The notes: generated by a model not told the origin, from the letters alone. DNA of 64,000 nucleotides from Arachnia rubra (GCF_019973735.1 NZ_AP024463.1:2046001-2110000), one strand, 5' to 3'. Positions 44,620-54,194 are shown, counted from the stretch's first letter. Numbers and translations are program-made.

Positions 44620-45825
44620 TCAGCTTGCAACCTGTTTGACCAGCGCGACGGCGGAACGGACCATCTGCCGCGTCGACTCCTGCCAGCTAGGTTCCTGGCT
44701 GCGGTATGGCCCGGTTGCCAGCGAGATGACGACGGCGGCGGCCCGCAATCTCAGTTCCACCGGTTCTACCCGCCTGTCGAAGATCGGCACCCAGCGTGCG
44801 AGCAGATCGCGGACCTTCGCCTCCTGCGCAGGGTTCATGCGCTGGATAGTGGACAGGTGCGCTATCAGGCAGGCCAGATCGTCGGCGCGGCGTCCCGGGC
44901 CTATGGTGTCGACATCGAGGATCCCCACCACACGCCCAGCCGCCACATGTATCTGGCCCTCGTGGAAATCGCCGTGTGTGGGCTCATTGCCCGGCGGGAT
45001 CCCCGCGAGCCCGGCGTGGATTCGCTGTACTGCCCAGTCAAGATCGCTCCGCACCTCGGGCAAGGCCGCCGAAACGATCTCCGCATAGTGCTGGACGGCA
45101 TCGCTCCATGGCGGGCGGCGTTCGAGCTGCGCGACGCTCGGTGGCATCGCGTCCAGCACCTCGATCAGCTGCTCGGCGGTGCACGGGTCGCCGGGATTGA
45201 AGATCGCCCGCGCCAGTGCCTGGCCCTGAAGAGCGTCCAGCACCATCAGCTGGTCGTCAGTGGTGTAGGCCACGTGAGGCGCGGGCACCCCCGCCGTGGT
45301 CAGCAGCCGGTGCCTGAACAACACCTCGTCGAAGAGCTTGGCCCGTATCGCCTTGATGTAGAAAGTGTTCCCTCCCGTGGTGAAACGCACGACGGCCCGG
45401 CGGCGTGGCCGGTAGCCGATGATCTTCAACTCAAGATCGTCCCCGGTCACGGGGTAGGGCAGCAGCCGGGCCTCATTCACCAGCGCCGCCAGCTCCTCCG
45501 GATAGGCGGCTCTCTTCAGCCCCGGAAGGTCCGGATCGGCCGGATAGATCCAGACCGCCACCTCACGGTTGCCATCACCAAAGACCTCCGCCCCCCGGTC
45601 GGTCTCAGAAAGCTCCCCCCTGCGGGCTGACACCCCCAGCAACTCCGTGCGCTCCCCATAGGGCCAGGAAACCTTCGCCAGATACGTGGCGGTGGTCGAC
45701 TGGTTGGGGTTGGCGTCCACGTGTTCCAGCGCCCAGCTGAGAAGTTCGCCGCCGGCATGCCTCACGGCGGCGCTGAGCACAGGACCGGCCCCAGGACCTG
45801 TCAGCAGGCTTGATCCATCATCCAT
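44620..45825 (-). CDS. APH-like phosphotransferase
   Basis: This is an aminoglycoside/choline-kinase-fold protein of 401 residues. The catalytic loop is THGDFHEGQIHV, and the metal-binding segment is VVGILDVDTIGPGRRADDLA. The N-terminal 100 residues are an extra region with no recognised motif. Proteins of this fold phosphorylate small hydroxylated compounds; the substrate is unknown and antibiotic resistance should not be assumed. The ATG at 45825 overlaps the end of the CNNM gene by eight bases. Confidence 0.8.
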   Translation of the reverse strand: MDDGSSLLTGPGAGPVLSAAVRHAGGELLSWALEHVDANPNQSTTATYLAKVSWPYGERTELLGVSARRGELSETDRGAEVFGDGNREVAVWIYPADPDLPGLKRAAYPEELAALVNEARLLPYPVTGDDLELKIIGYRPRRRAVVRFTTGGNTFYIKAIRAKLFDEVLFRHRLLTTAGVPAPHVAYTTDDQLMVLDALQGQALARAIFNPGDPCTAEQLIEVLDAMPPSVAQLERRPPWSDAVQHYAEIVSAALPEVRSDLDWAVQRIHAGLAGIPPGNEPTHGDFHEGQIHVAAGRVVGILDVDTIGPGRRADDLACLIAHLSTIQRMNPAQEAKVRDLLARWVPIFDRRVEPVELRLRAAAVVISLATGPYRSQEPSWQESTRQMVRSAVALVKQVAS

Positions 45826-47149
45826 GGGCGGCTTCCTGAGCTGGCCTGGCGGATATCCGGGAGGCGCGTCTCCCGTCCATCTCCTCGACGGTAAAGGTCC
45901 AAGAGGGTGCGGCTGTGTCATCCTCGGAGACCTCCTGTTGGGACAACTTTACTGTCACCTCATCCCCCACCTCGGGCAGCCGCCCGAGTTGCGCCATAAC
46001 ATACCCCGCGACGGTGTCATAGGGACCCTCGGGTATGACATAGCCAGACAGGCCCGAGAACTCCTCGATGGTCATCAGTCCATCCAGCCTGGCCAAGGGG
46101 TCGATCTTCGCGGGCGGACCACCGTCCACGACATCGTATTCATCCGTGATGTCACCGATCAGCTGCTCCACCAGATCTTCCAAGGTGACGATTCCCGCCG
46201 TGCCGCCGTACTCGTCACGGACGATGGCCATATGGGCTTTCGCGGCACGCATCGCGGACAGGGCCCGCAGCAGCTTCACCGTCTCCGGGAGGCTCAGGAC
46301 AGGCCGCACAATGCTGGACAGCTGCCCACCGCGCTCCCCCGCGTCGAGATCCATCAGGTCACGGACATGGCAGAAACCAATCACCTTGTCCACGGACCCC
46401 TCCATGACCGGGTAACGGGAATGGGGCGCCCCCCGCACCTCCTTGTAGGCCAGCTGGATGGGCATATCGGAGGGCAGGAAGTCCACCTCGGTCCTGGGCA
46501 CCATCACCTCTCGGAGGCTGAGCTGACCTGCAGCGAAGACCTCGTCCACGATGCTGCGTTCCTCCTGGCCTAGCGTCGTGGACCCGGAGACCATCTCCCG
46601 TAGTTCCTCGTCACTAACGCTGTCCTTCGACATCTTCGGGTCGCCCCCGAACACCCGGACTACCGCGTCGGTGGAGACCCCCAGGAACCAGATCACGGGC
46701 CGCGCCAGGGAGGCGATGCCCGCCACCAGCGGCGCCAGCGCCAGCGCAAACCCCTCGGCCCGCTGCATCGCCAGGCGCTTCGCGCTCAGCTCCCCGATGA
46801 CTATCGAGAAATATGAGATCACGACTGTGATCACCACGAGCGCGAGGGGCTGTGCCACCGATGCGGGAATTCCCCACCCCATAAAAACAGGGGAAAGCCC
46901 CTCTGCCAGGGTTGCCCCGCCGAAAGCCGCTGACAGGAAACCAGACAGGGTCACACCGATCTGCACGGCAGACAGGAACCGGTTGGGGTTGCTCGTGAGC
47001 CGCTCGATCGCACGGCCCCGTTTCCCCTTGGATGCGAGCTGCCTGATCTGCGACTCACGTAAAGTCACCAAAGCCATCTCAGCAGCCGCGAACGTGCCGC
47101 CGATCAGGATGAAGAGCGCTATGAGCGCGATATCTGAAACCGCTGACAT
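45818..47149 (-). CDS. CNNM/CBS-domain membrane protein (HlyC/CorC family)
   Basis: The 443-residue protein has an N-terminal CNNM membrane domain of about four helices, tandem CBS domains (REVMVPRTEVDFLPSDM, then AHMAIVRDEYGGTAGIVTLE), and a C-terminal CorC_HlyC domain. The family is linked to magnesium/cobalt efflux. Its ATG overlaps the purU stop as TGATG. It is not a true haemolysin despite the historic name. Confidence 0.9.
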   Translation of the reverse strand: MSAVSDIALIALFILIGGTFAAAEMALVTLRESQIRQLASKGKRGRAIERLTSNPNRFLSAVQIGVTLSGFLSAAFGGATLAEGLSPVFMGWGIPASVAQPLALVVITVVISYFSIVIGELSAKRLAMQRAEGFALALAPLVAGIASLARPVIWFLGVSTDAVVRVFGGDPKMSKDSVSDEELREMVSGSTTLGQEERSIVDEVFAAGQLSLREVMVPRTEVDFLPSDMPIQLAYKEVRGAPHSRYPVMEGSVDKVIGFCHVRDLMDLDAGERGGQLSSIVRPVLSLPETVKLLRALSAMRAAKAHMAIVRDEYGGTAGIVTLEDLVEQLIGDITDEYDVVDGGPPAKIDPLARLDGLMTIEEFSGLSGYVIPEGPYDTVAGYVMAQLGRLPEVGDEVTVKLSQQEVSEDDTAAPSWTFTVEEMDGRRASRISARPAQEAAHG

Positions 47150-47988
47150 CAGCGGAAGATCACCGTCCTGTTCCCATCCATCAGCACCCGGTGTTCAGCG
47201 AACAGGCGCACCGCCTCGGCCAGGGTCTCGGATTCCTGGCCTCGGCCCTTGCTGACCAGTTTGCCGACCCCCATGGTGTGGTCCACCCGCACCACGTTCT
47301 GTTCGATGATCGGGCCCTCGTCGAGGTCGCTGGTGACGAAGTGAGCGGTGGCGCCGATCAGCTTCACCCCACGGTTGTGGGCCTGCCGGTAGGGATTGGC
47401 CCCCTTGAAACCGGGCAGGAAAGAGTGATGAATGTTGATGGCACGCCCCGCTAGGTGGTCGCAAAGCTCTGGGCTGAGGATCTGCATGTAGCGGGCAAGA
47501 ACCACCAGGTCGACCTCCTTCTCCTCAACGACACGCCGCACCTCGGCCTCGAAGGCGGGCTTGGTCTCGGGCACAACCACGTGGTGCGCAAAAGGCACCC
47601 CGTAGAAGTCGGCCAGCGACCCCAGCACATCATGATTGGCCATGACGCCCACGACGTCGATGGGCAGAGTGCCGGCGCGCCAGCGGAACAGGAGTTCGTT
47701 GAGGCAGTGGCCCTCCTTCGAGGCAAGCAGCAGGGCACGGGTCGGGCGACCGGTCTCGTAGATGTCGAATTCCGCGCCGAGCCCCTGGGCAACGGGATCC
47801 AGGGCTGCCAGCAGCTCCTCACAGGTGGGACCGGCCAGGGCGATCCGGGTGAAGAACCGTCCCGTGTCGGCGGAGGTGAACTGCTGGCATTCGGTGATGT
47901 TGCCGCCGACAGCGACTACGGCACCGGTGAGGGCGTGCACGATGCCCGGGCGGTCAGGGCAGCGCAACGTCATAACGAGGTCCTGCAT
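47149..47988 (-). CDS. purU: Formyltetrahydrofolate deformylase
   Basis: This enzyme hydrolyses 10-formyltetrahydrofolate to formate and tetrahydrofolate, balancing the one-carbon pool. The 279-residue product has an N-terminal ACT domain (CPDRPGIVHALTGAVVAVGG). A formyltransferase-fold domain follows with catalytic NIHHSFLPGFKGANPY and the Asp in TSDLDEGPII. The ATG at 47988 gives MQDLVMTLRCPDRPG, the family start; the frame is open further upstream but overlaps the riboswitch. Confidence 0.95.
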   Translation of the reverse strand: MQDLVMTLRCPDRPGIVHALTGAVVAVGGNITECQQFTSADTGRFFTRIALAGPTCEELLAALDPVAQGLGAEFDIYETGRPTRALLLASKEGHCLNELLFRWRAGTLPIDVVGVMANHDVLGSLADFYGVPFAHHVVVPETKPAFEAEVRRVVEEKEVDLVVLARYMQILSPELCDHLAGRAINIHHSFLPGFKGANPYRQAHNRGVKLIGATAHFVTSDLDEGPIIEQNVVRVDHTMGVGKLVSKGRGQESETLAEAVRLFAEHRVLMDGNRTVIFR

Positions 47989-48040
47989 GAGGCCCAGCGT
48001 AGGCCATTGATGACAAGCAGCCCGCTCCTGAAACGCTAGG

Positions 48041-48167
48041 CTTGGGACGCCTTGGGGCTCTGGAACCCGGTGCGACTCCGGGACGGTCCCGCCACTGTGA
48101 CGCATCCGCGAAGTCAGGAACATCCCATAAGGCACCTCAACCACCCGGACGTGGATCCTGACGGAGG
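48041..48167 (+). promoter_or_regulatory. Cobalamin riboswitch upstream of cobN
   Basis: The leader has the core of a cobalamin aptamer. GGAACCCGGTGCGACTCCGG is followed by GGTCCCGCCACTGT, then GCGAAGTCAGGAACATC. GCCACTG (48091-48097) and AGTCAGGA are the conserved elements. A closing stem forms between GCCTT (48049-48053) and AAGGC (48129-48133). Next come a small hairpin CCAC...GTGG (48141-48154) and the ribosome site GGAGG (48163-48167). CCTC (48136-48139) can pair with the ribosome site, so control of translation is likely. B12 should switch off cobN. Confidence 0.92.
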
Positions 48168-48172
48168 ACACC

Positions 48173-51100
48173 TTGACACGAATCGCACTGCTAACCACCA
48201 CAGAGACCGACCTGCTCAGCGCCCGCGCGAGCGGGGCGGACTACGTGTACGGAAACCCCGCGAAGCTCGACGTGGCGGCGGTGGAGACACTGATCGACGG
48301 AGCAGACCTGATCGTGTTCCGATTCCTGGGGGGCAAAGAACAGCTCCCGGCGACCTTCACCACCTGTACCGAATCGGGGCTACCACTGGTGGTGCTCGGT
48401 GGCCAGCACACCCCCGACGCCACGCTGATGGAGCTCTCCAGCGTACCGATGGGTGTCGCAGCACAGGCCCACCACTACTTCGTGCAGGGCGGGGTGGGGA
48501 ATCTCCGCAACGTGCACGCCTTCCTCTCCGACACCGTCCTGCTCACCGGTGACGCCTTCGAACCCGTGGAGCAGATGCCGGTGTGGAGTGAGCTGCCGCG
48601 GCCTGAGGCCCCCACCGATGAGCCGGACGGTCACCGGCGGCCCCGGGTCGGCATCATCTTCTACCGCGCCCACTATGCGGCCGGGAACATCAAACACATC
48701 GTCGCGCTGTCCGATGCCATCGACGCGGCCGGTGGGCGGGCCGTCCCTATCCAGACCGCCTCGTTGCGCGACCCGGACCCAGGTCTCATCGAGTTCCTGG
48801 GCACCTGCGATGCCATCATCACGACGGTGCAGGCCTCCGGCGGGCTCACCCCGGCCGATGCGTCCGCAGGTGGCGATGAGGGGGCCTGGGATGTGGAGCA
48901 GCTGGCCAAGCTGGACATCCCCATCCTGCAGGGCCTGACGCTCACCTGGAACCGCGAGACCTGGGAGGCCACCGACGACGGCATGAGCCCTCTCGACGTC
49001 GCCACCCAGGTGGCGGTGCCCGAGTTCGATGGCCGGCTCATCACCGTCGCGTTCTCCTTCAAGGAGGTCGACGCGGATGGCCTGCCCCACTACGTCCCGG
49101 ACCCAGAGCGCTGTGCCCGCGTGGCCGGCCTGGCCGTGAACCATGCCCGGCTGCGCCTGATCCCGCCTGCGCAGCGGAAAATCGCCATCGTGCTGTCGGC
49201 CTACCCCACCAAGCACGCCAGGATCGGCAATGCCGTCGGCCTCGACACCCCGGTCTCGATCATCCGGTTGCTGCGCGCGATGCGGGAGGCCGGTTACAAC
49301 CTCGGCAAGCCCGGGGAGATCCCCGGCACCGGCGAGCTGGAGCCGGTGGAGGGTGAACATCCCGACACCACCGCGGGCAATGCCCTGATCCACGCCATCA
49401 TCGCCGCCGGCGGGCAGGACGAGGAGTGGCTGACCAGCGAGCAGCTCAGTGGCCAGCCTGTCAGGATCGATGCCGCCACCTACCGGCGCTGGTTCGCGGA
49501 GTTCCCCGCCGAGCTGCAGGAGCAGGTGGTCCAGGCCTGGGGCGAGGCCCCCGGGAACCTGTTCGTGGATCGGGTAGCCAATCCCGATGGAGAGATCGTC
49601 GCCGCCACCCTGCAGGCCGGCAATGTCGTGATCCTGGTCCAACCGCCCCGCGGTTTCGGAGAGAACCCGATCGCGATCTACCACGATCCCGACCTGGCGC
49701 CCACACACCACTATCTGGCCACCTACCGCTGGCTGGAGAAGGAGTTCGGGGCCCATGCCGTCGTGCATGTCGGCAAGCACGGCAACCTGGAGTGGCTGCC
49801 CGGCAAGACCCTGGCGCTCGATTCCGCCTCGGGGCCTGACGCTGCTCTCGGGAACCTGCCGCTGATCTACCCGTTCCTCGTCAACGACCCCGGTGAGGGT
49901 ACTCAGGCGAAGCGTCGCGCCCACGCCACGATCGTCGACCACCTGATCCCCCCGATGGCGCGTGCCGAGTCCTACGGGGACATCTCCCGCCTGGAGCAGC
50001 TACTCGACGAGTACGGCAATGTCTCCGTGATGGATCCGGCGAAGGCACCGGCCCTCCAGGGCGAAATCTGGCAGCTCATCAAGGCCGCCCAGATGCACCA
50101 GGACCTTGGTCTTGAGGAACGCCCTGGAGAGGAGGAGTTCGACGACTTCGTCATGCATGTCGACGGCTGGCTGTGCGAGATCAAGGACGTCCAGATCCGT
50201 GACGGCCTGCACATCCTGTCTCAGGTACCTGAGGACGAGGGCATGGTCAACCTCGTGCTGGCGATCCTGCGCTCCAACCAAGTCTTCGGAGGCCGCACCG
50301 ACGGGGTGCCGGGCCTGCGGGTTGCCCTCGGCCTGCCGGAGGACCAGCAGGACGTCTCAGTCACGCGGGAGGACACCGACCGGGTGGAGACCGAGGCCCG
50401 CAGCCTCGTGGAGCAGCTCGCCGCGGCTGACTGGGATATGGCCGCCATCGACGGCATCGTCGCGCCGCTGGCCGGGCGTGAGGACGTGGATGTAGCCGGG
50501 GTGCGTGCCGCCCTGGAGTTCGGGGCCACCGAGGTGGTGCCGCGGTTGCGTGAGACCGCGGGTGAGATCCCGGCGGTGCTGCACGCCCTCGACGGCGGCT
50601 ATATCCCGGCCGGACCGTCGGGCTCGCCGCTGCGCGGCCTGGTGAACGTGCTTCCGACTGGCCGCAATTTCTACTCCGTCGACCCGAAGGCGATCCCGTC
50701 GAGGCTGGCGTGGCAGACCGGCCAGGCCGCAGCCGAGAACCTCGTCGCCCGGTACCTGGATGAGACCGGTGAGTACCCGAGTTCCGTTGGCCTGTCCGTG
50801 TGGGGAACCTCTGCGATGCGCACCTCCGGTGATGACGTCGCCGAGGTGTTCGCGCTGCTCGGCATCCGTCCCATCTGGGAGGAGCAGTCCCGCCGGGTGA
50901 TCGGGCTGGAGCCGGTTCCCTTGGAAGAACTGGGACGGCCCCGCATCGACGTCACCGTCCGGATCTCTGGTTTCTTCCGCGACGCGTTCCCACATGTCGT
51001 GGCGCTCCTCGATGATGCCGTGGCGCTTGCCGCGGCACAGGAGGAACCCGCCGAGTCCAACTTCGTGCGCGCCCACGTGGCCGCCGACCTGAAGGCCCAC

Positions 51101-51838
51101 GGCGATGAGCGGCGCGCCCGCACCCGGATCTTCGGGTCCAAACCGGGCACCTACGGGGCAGGCATGCTGGAGCTAATCGAGTCGGGGAACTGGCGTTCCG
51201 ACGCTGACCTGGCCGAGGTCTACGCGGCCTGGGGCGGTTTCGCCTACGGCCGTGACCTGGACGGCGCCCCGGCCCGGGACGACATGGAGAACAACTACCG
51301 CCGCATCAAGGTCGCCGCGAAGAACGTCGACTCCCGGGAGCACGACATCATCGACTCGGACGACTACTTCCAGTACCACGGCGGTATGGTCGCGACGGTC
51401 CGGGCCCTGACCGGGGATGCTCCGAAGGCGTATGTGGGCGACACCAGCGTCCCCGACGCAGTGCGCACCCGGTCGCTGGCGGAGGAGACCGCCCGGGTCT
51501 TCCGGGCACGCGTGGTCAACCCAAGATGGCTGGCTGCGATGCGCCGCCACGGCTACAAGGGAGCCTTCGAGATGGCTGCCAGCGTGGACTACCTGTTCGG
51601 CTTCGACGCCACAGCGCAGGTGGTCGGCGACTGGATGTACGAGTCGGTGGCCAACACCTACCTGCTCGACGAGGAGAACCAGGCATTTCTGCGGCAGGCC
51701 AACCCGTGGGCGCTGCGCAGCATGGTGGAACGGCTCCAGGAGTCGGTGGACCGCGGCATGTGGGAGAACCCTGACCCCGAGCTGATCAACCAGCTCCACG
51801 AGCTCTACCTGGAAGTGGAGGGCGACCTGGAGGAATAG
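48173..51838 (+). CDS. cobN: Cobaltochelatase subunit CobN
   Basis: This large subunit of the ATP-dependent cobaltochelatase inserts Co2+ into hydrogenobyrinic acid a,c-diamide in the oxygen-dependent B12 route. The 1221-residue length is normal. Family landmarks include HVGKHGNLEWLPGKTLALD and the C-terminal YHGGMVATVRALTG. The TTG start has GGAGG five bases upstream, inside the riboswitch expression platform. The partner subunits (CobS/CobT or ChlI/ChlD-like) are not in this window. A strong terminator follows. Confidence 0.97.
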   Translation: MTRIALLTTTETDLLSARASGADYVYGNPAKLDVAAVETLIDGADLIVFRFLGGKEQLPATFTTCTESGLPLVVLGGQHTPDATLMELSSVPMGVAAQAHHYFVQGGVGNLRNVHAFLSDTVLLTGDAFEPVEQMPVWSELPRPEAPTDEPDGHRRPRVGIIFYRAHYAAGNIKHIVALSDAIDAAGGRAVPIQTASLRDPDPGLIEFLGTCDAIITTVQASGGLTPADASAGGDEGAWDVEQLAKLDIPILQGLTLTWNRETWEATDDGMSPLDVATQVAVPEFDGRLITVAFSFKEVDADGLPHYVPDPERCARVAGLAVNHARLRLIPPAQRKIAIVLSAYPTKHARIGNAVGLDTPVSIIRLLRAMREAGYNLGKPGEIPGTGELEPVEGEHPDTTAGNALIHAIIAAGGQDEEWLTSEQLSGQPVRIDAATYRRWFAEFPAELQEQVVQAWGEAPGNLFVDRVANPDGEIVAATLQAGNVVILVQPPRGFGENPIAIYHDPDLAPTHHYLATYRWLEKEFGAHAVVHVGKHGNLEWLPGKTLALDSASGPDAALGNLPLIYPFLVNDPGEGTQAKRRAHATIVDHLIPPMARAESYGDISRLEQLLDEYGNVSVMDPAKAPALQGEIWQLIKAAQMHQDLGLEERPGEEEFDDFVMHVDGWLCEIKDVQIRDGLHILSQVPEDEGMVNLVLAILRSNQVFGGRTDGVPGLRVALGLPEDQQDVSVTREDTDRVETEARSLVEQLAAADWDMAAIDGIVAPLAGREDVDVAGVRAALEFGATEVVPRLRETAGEIPAVLHALDGGYIPAGPSGSPLRGLVNVLPTGRNFYSVDPKAIPSRLAWQTGQAAAENLVARYLDETGEYPSSVGLSVWGTSAMRTSGDDVAEVFALLGIRPIWEEQSRRVIGLEPVPLEELGRPRIDVTVRISGFFRDAFPHVVALLDDAVALAAAQEEPAESNFVRAHVAADLKAHGDERRARTRIFGSKPGTYGAGMLELIESGNWRSDADLAEVYAAWGGFAYGRDLDGAPARDDMENNYRRIKVAAKNVDSREHDIIDSDDYFQYHGGMVATVRALTGDAPKAYVGDTSVPDAVRTRSLAEETARVFRARVVNPRWLAAMRRHGYKGAFEMAASVDYLFGFDATAQVVGDWMYESVANTYLLDEENQAFLRQANPWALRSMVERLQESVDRGMWENPDPELINQLHELYLEVEGDLEE

Positions 51839-51849
51839 GAGAACCACGA

Positions 51850-51886
51850 AAGACCGGCCCTAGACAATCTGTCCGGGGCCGGTCTT
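51850..51886 (+). terminator. Terminator after cobN
   Basis: AAGACCGGCCC (51850-51860) pairs perfectly with GGGCCGGTCTT (51876-51886) around a 15-base loop, 11 bases after the cobN stop. It may also serve the convergent cobF operon from the other side. Confidence 0.8.
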
Positions 51887-51913
51887 CGCATATCAGAGGA
51901 AGTTTACAGAGAC

Positions 51914-51994
51914 TCACCCTCCCCCACGGGACAGATACGCCTGGATCACAGGGGTGAGAGCCGCCACTAGCTCGTCGTGTGACATCTCCGGCAT
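51914..51994 (-). CDS. Possible 26-residue micro-ORF downstream of cobF
   Basis: An ATG five bases after the cobF stop opens a frame of 26 codons (MPEMSHDELVAALTPVIQAY, then a short Gly-rich end). The peptide would form one amphipathic helix. The ribosome site is weak. It may be translated by coupling to cobF or may be chance. Confidence 0.25.
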   Translation of the reverse strand: MPEMSHDELVAALTPVIQAYLSRGGG

Positions 51995-51999
51995 GAAAC

Positions 52000-52764
52000 T
52001 TATTCAGCAAGGGTGAAGGCGTAGACGTCCATCACCCAGCCGTGGTCCTCTCGTATCCTCGCACGGGTGGCGATGATGTCGTCGATGACGTCTGCCAGGC
52101 GACCGCTGCGTAGCTGCTGGGATTCCAGGCCCAGGTTCGCCGCCCACCAGATGGTGGCGTCGGCGGCCTTATCGACGAGGTGTTGGACCTTCAGATGTCC
52201 GTCCAGCATCACCACGGTCATGCCGAGACCGGGCTGCCACTCGTCCACCAGGCGCCGTCCTGTGGTGATGTGGACGGGCCCACCGACCTCGTGCAACACG
52301 ATGCCGTGAGCTGCCGCGAGGGCCTGGAAGGCAGTGATGCCCGGTATTACGTGGGGTTCGACATCGGTGAACTCGCGGATACGCTCGACGATGCGGATGG
52401 TGGAGTCGTAGAACGCCGGGTCACCCCAGACGAGGAATCCGACAACACTGCCCTCCGGGAGTCCCCTCATAACCTCCGCGTAGCCGCGGGCCCGGGCGGC
52501 GTGCCAATCAGCCACGCCCGCCTCGTACTGTTCCTTGTTGCGCTCCGCGTCCGGCCCACGCTTCGGGTCATCGACGGCGACAAAACGGTAAGAGCCGGGC
52601 TCCAGGTGTTCCTCGCACAGGGCACGGCGGGCATCCACCAGGTCGGCCTTCACCTCGCCCTTATCCGCCACCAGGAACACGTCCACCTCGCGCATGGCCG
52701 CGATGGCCTCGCCCGTCAGATGGGCGGGATTGCCCGCCCCGATACCGATGATATTGACCTTCAC
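52000..52764 (-). CDS. cobF: Precorrin-6A synthase (deacetylating) CobF
   Basis: This SAM-dependent methyltransferase methylates C-1 of precorrin-5 and releases acetate, a step of the oxygen-dependent corrin route. The 254-residue product has the tetrapyrrole methylase fold: VNIIGIGAGNPAHLTGEAI at the N-terminus and GFLVWGDPAFYDST in the SAM site. Its ATG overlaps the cobQ stop by four bases. It is the last full gene of the cobT-cobF operon. The other ring-methylating genes are not in this window. Confidence 0.95.
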   Translation of the reverse strand: MKVNIIGIGAGNPAHLTGEAIAAMREVDVFLVADKGEVKADLVDARRALCEEHLEPGSYRFVAVDDPKRGPDAERNKEQYEAGVADWHAARARGYAEVMRGLPEGSVVGFLVWGDPAFYDSTIRIVERIREFTDVEPHVIPGITAFQALAAAHGIVLHEVGGPVHITTGRRLVDEWQPGLGMTVVMLDGHLKVQHLVDKAADATIWWAANLGLESQQLRSGRLADVIDDIIATRARIREDHGWVMDVYAFTLAE

Positions 52765-54194
52765 CTTGCCACCTCCAGCAGCGCCGACACATCCACATGC
52801 TCCTCGCAGGCATCCGCGAGTCGTTCAATCATGGCCTCCCGCTGCTCAGCGTAGCCGGGCGCCCCCTCACTGGGACGCCAGTCGCTGCCTGCCAGCTCTG
52901 CCACCTCAGTCAGGAAGGCGCGCCGGAAGCCATCGGACTCGAAGGCTCCGTGCCACATGGTCCCGAAGGTCGAGCCGGACTGCTGGCCCTCGCAGAAGTC
53001 CTCGCCCTCGGCGGCATGGACGCGGCCGTGGTGGATGGTGTAGCCCTCCACCACCTCGCCCCGCCAGGTTCCCCGAGGCCGCCCGAGCACCTTCTCTGCC
53101 CCGAAACGAACCTCACCAGGCAACAGGCCGAGGCCGGGTGCGTCGCCGTCCCCGGACTCGAGGTCGTCGAGGATACGGTCCGTGAGCATCTGGTAGCCGC
53201 CGCAGATACCGAGCACCGGCCGCTGTCTCGAGGCACGGTGCCGGACCACCTCCGCCAGGCCGCACTCCCGGAGCCACGCCAGGTCCGTGACGGTGGCCCG
53301 CGACCCGGGCAGCACCGCCAGGTCGGCATCCCGGACCTGTTCCGGTGAGGTGGTCACCACCACCTGGACGCCCGGCTCCGCGGCCAGCGCATCGACATCG
53401 GTGGCGTTCGAGGTGCGCGGGAGGTGAATCACCGCCACGTTGAGCACCCCGTTCCCAGGACGCAGCACCCGCGACCCGATGGTCAGGGCATCCTCACCGT
53501 CCAGCCACACGTCGGGTAGCCACGGCAGCACCCCATAGTTGCGCATACCGGTGCGCCGGGTCAGCTCCTCCAGGCCGGGCTCGAGCACCGCCTGGTCGCC
53601 GCGGAACTTGTTGATCAGGTAGCCCACCAGCCTTTCCCGGTCCTGTTCGGAGGAGATGCCGTGGGTGCCGAAGATCGCGGCCAGCGCCCCGCCACGGTCG
53701 ATGTCGGCCGCCAGCACCACGGGCAAGCCGAAACGCTCCGCCAGGCCGAAATTGACGTAGTCACCCTGCCTGAGGTTGATCTCAGCAGGTGATCCGGCTC
53801 CCTCACACAACACCAGGTCGTATGCGCCAGCGAGTTCCTGATAGGCGGTGAAGGCGGCCTCGGCCAAGTGGCGGCGCCCGACCGCATACTCCCCCGCCTC
53901 CAGCTGGCCCGCGGGTTTGCCGCGCAAGACAACGAAGCTGCGGCGGTCGCTGCCCGGCTTCAGCAGGACCGGGTTCAGCAGGCTGCTGGGCTCCACACCC
54001 GCCGCCTGAGCCTGCAAATACTGGGCCCGCCCGATCTCAGTGCCATCGGAGCAGACCATCGAATTGTTCGACATGTTCTGCGACTTGAAGGGCGCCACCT
54101 TGATGCCGCGGCGCCGGAACGCCCGGGCCAGGCCCGTGACGATCAGCGATTTCCCGGCATCCGATGCGGTACCGGCAATCAGCAGCCCAGTCAC
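52761..54194 (-). CDS. cobQ: Cobyric acid synthase CobQ
   Basis: This enzyme amidates four side chains of adenosylcobyrinic acid a,c-diamide using glutamine and ATP. The 477-residue product has the dethiobiotin-synthetase-like ATP site GTASDAGKS (8-16) with SQNMSNNSMV after it. The glutamine amidotransferase domain has the nucleophile Cys331 in LGICGGYQML and a C-terminal catalytic His in GYTIHHGRVH. It overlaps cobD upstream and cobF downstream by four bases each. Confidence 0.97.
   Translation of the reverse strand: MTGLLIAGTASDAGKSLIVTGLARAFRRRGIKVAPFKSQNMSNNSMVCSDGTEIGRAQYLQAQAAGVEPSSLLNPVLLKPGSDRRSFVVLRGKPAGQLEAGEYAVGRRHLAEAAFTAYQELAGAYDLVLCEGAGSPAEINLRQGDYVNFGLAERFGLPVVLAADIDRGGALAAIFGTHGISSEQDRERLVGYLINKFRGDQAVLEPGLEELTRRTGMRNYGVLPWLPDVWLDGEDALTIGSRVLRPGNGVLNVAVIHLPRTSNATDVDALAAEPGVQVVVTTSPEQVRDADLAVLPGSRATVTDLAWLRECGLAEVVRHRASRQRPVLGICGGYQMLTDRILDDLESGDGDAPGLGLLPGEVRFGAEKVLGRPRGTWRGEVVEGYTIHHGRVHAAEGEDFCEGQQSGSTFGTMWHGAFESDGFRRAFLTEVAELAGSDWRPSEGAPGYAEQREAMIERLADACEEHVDVSALLEVAR

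Noticed and set aside
44620-45825. Aminoglycoside resistance gene
   Set aside because: Only the general APH kinase fold is visible, within a housekeeping operon with purU and a CNNM protein; resistance cannot be inferred.
48380-49942. Open frame of 520 codons antisense to cobN
   Set aside because: It is a GC-rich shadow: no ribosome site, rich in Gly, Arg and His, and it covers a clear cobN coding sequence.
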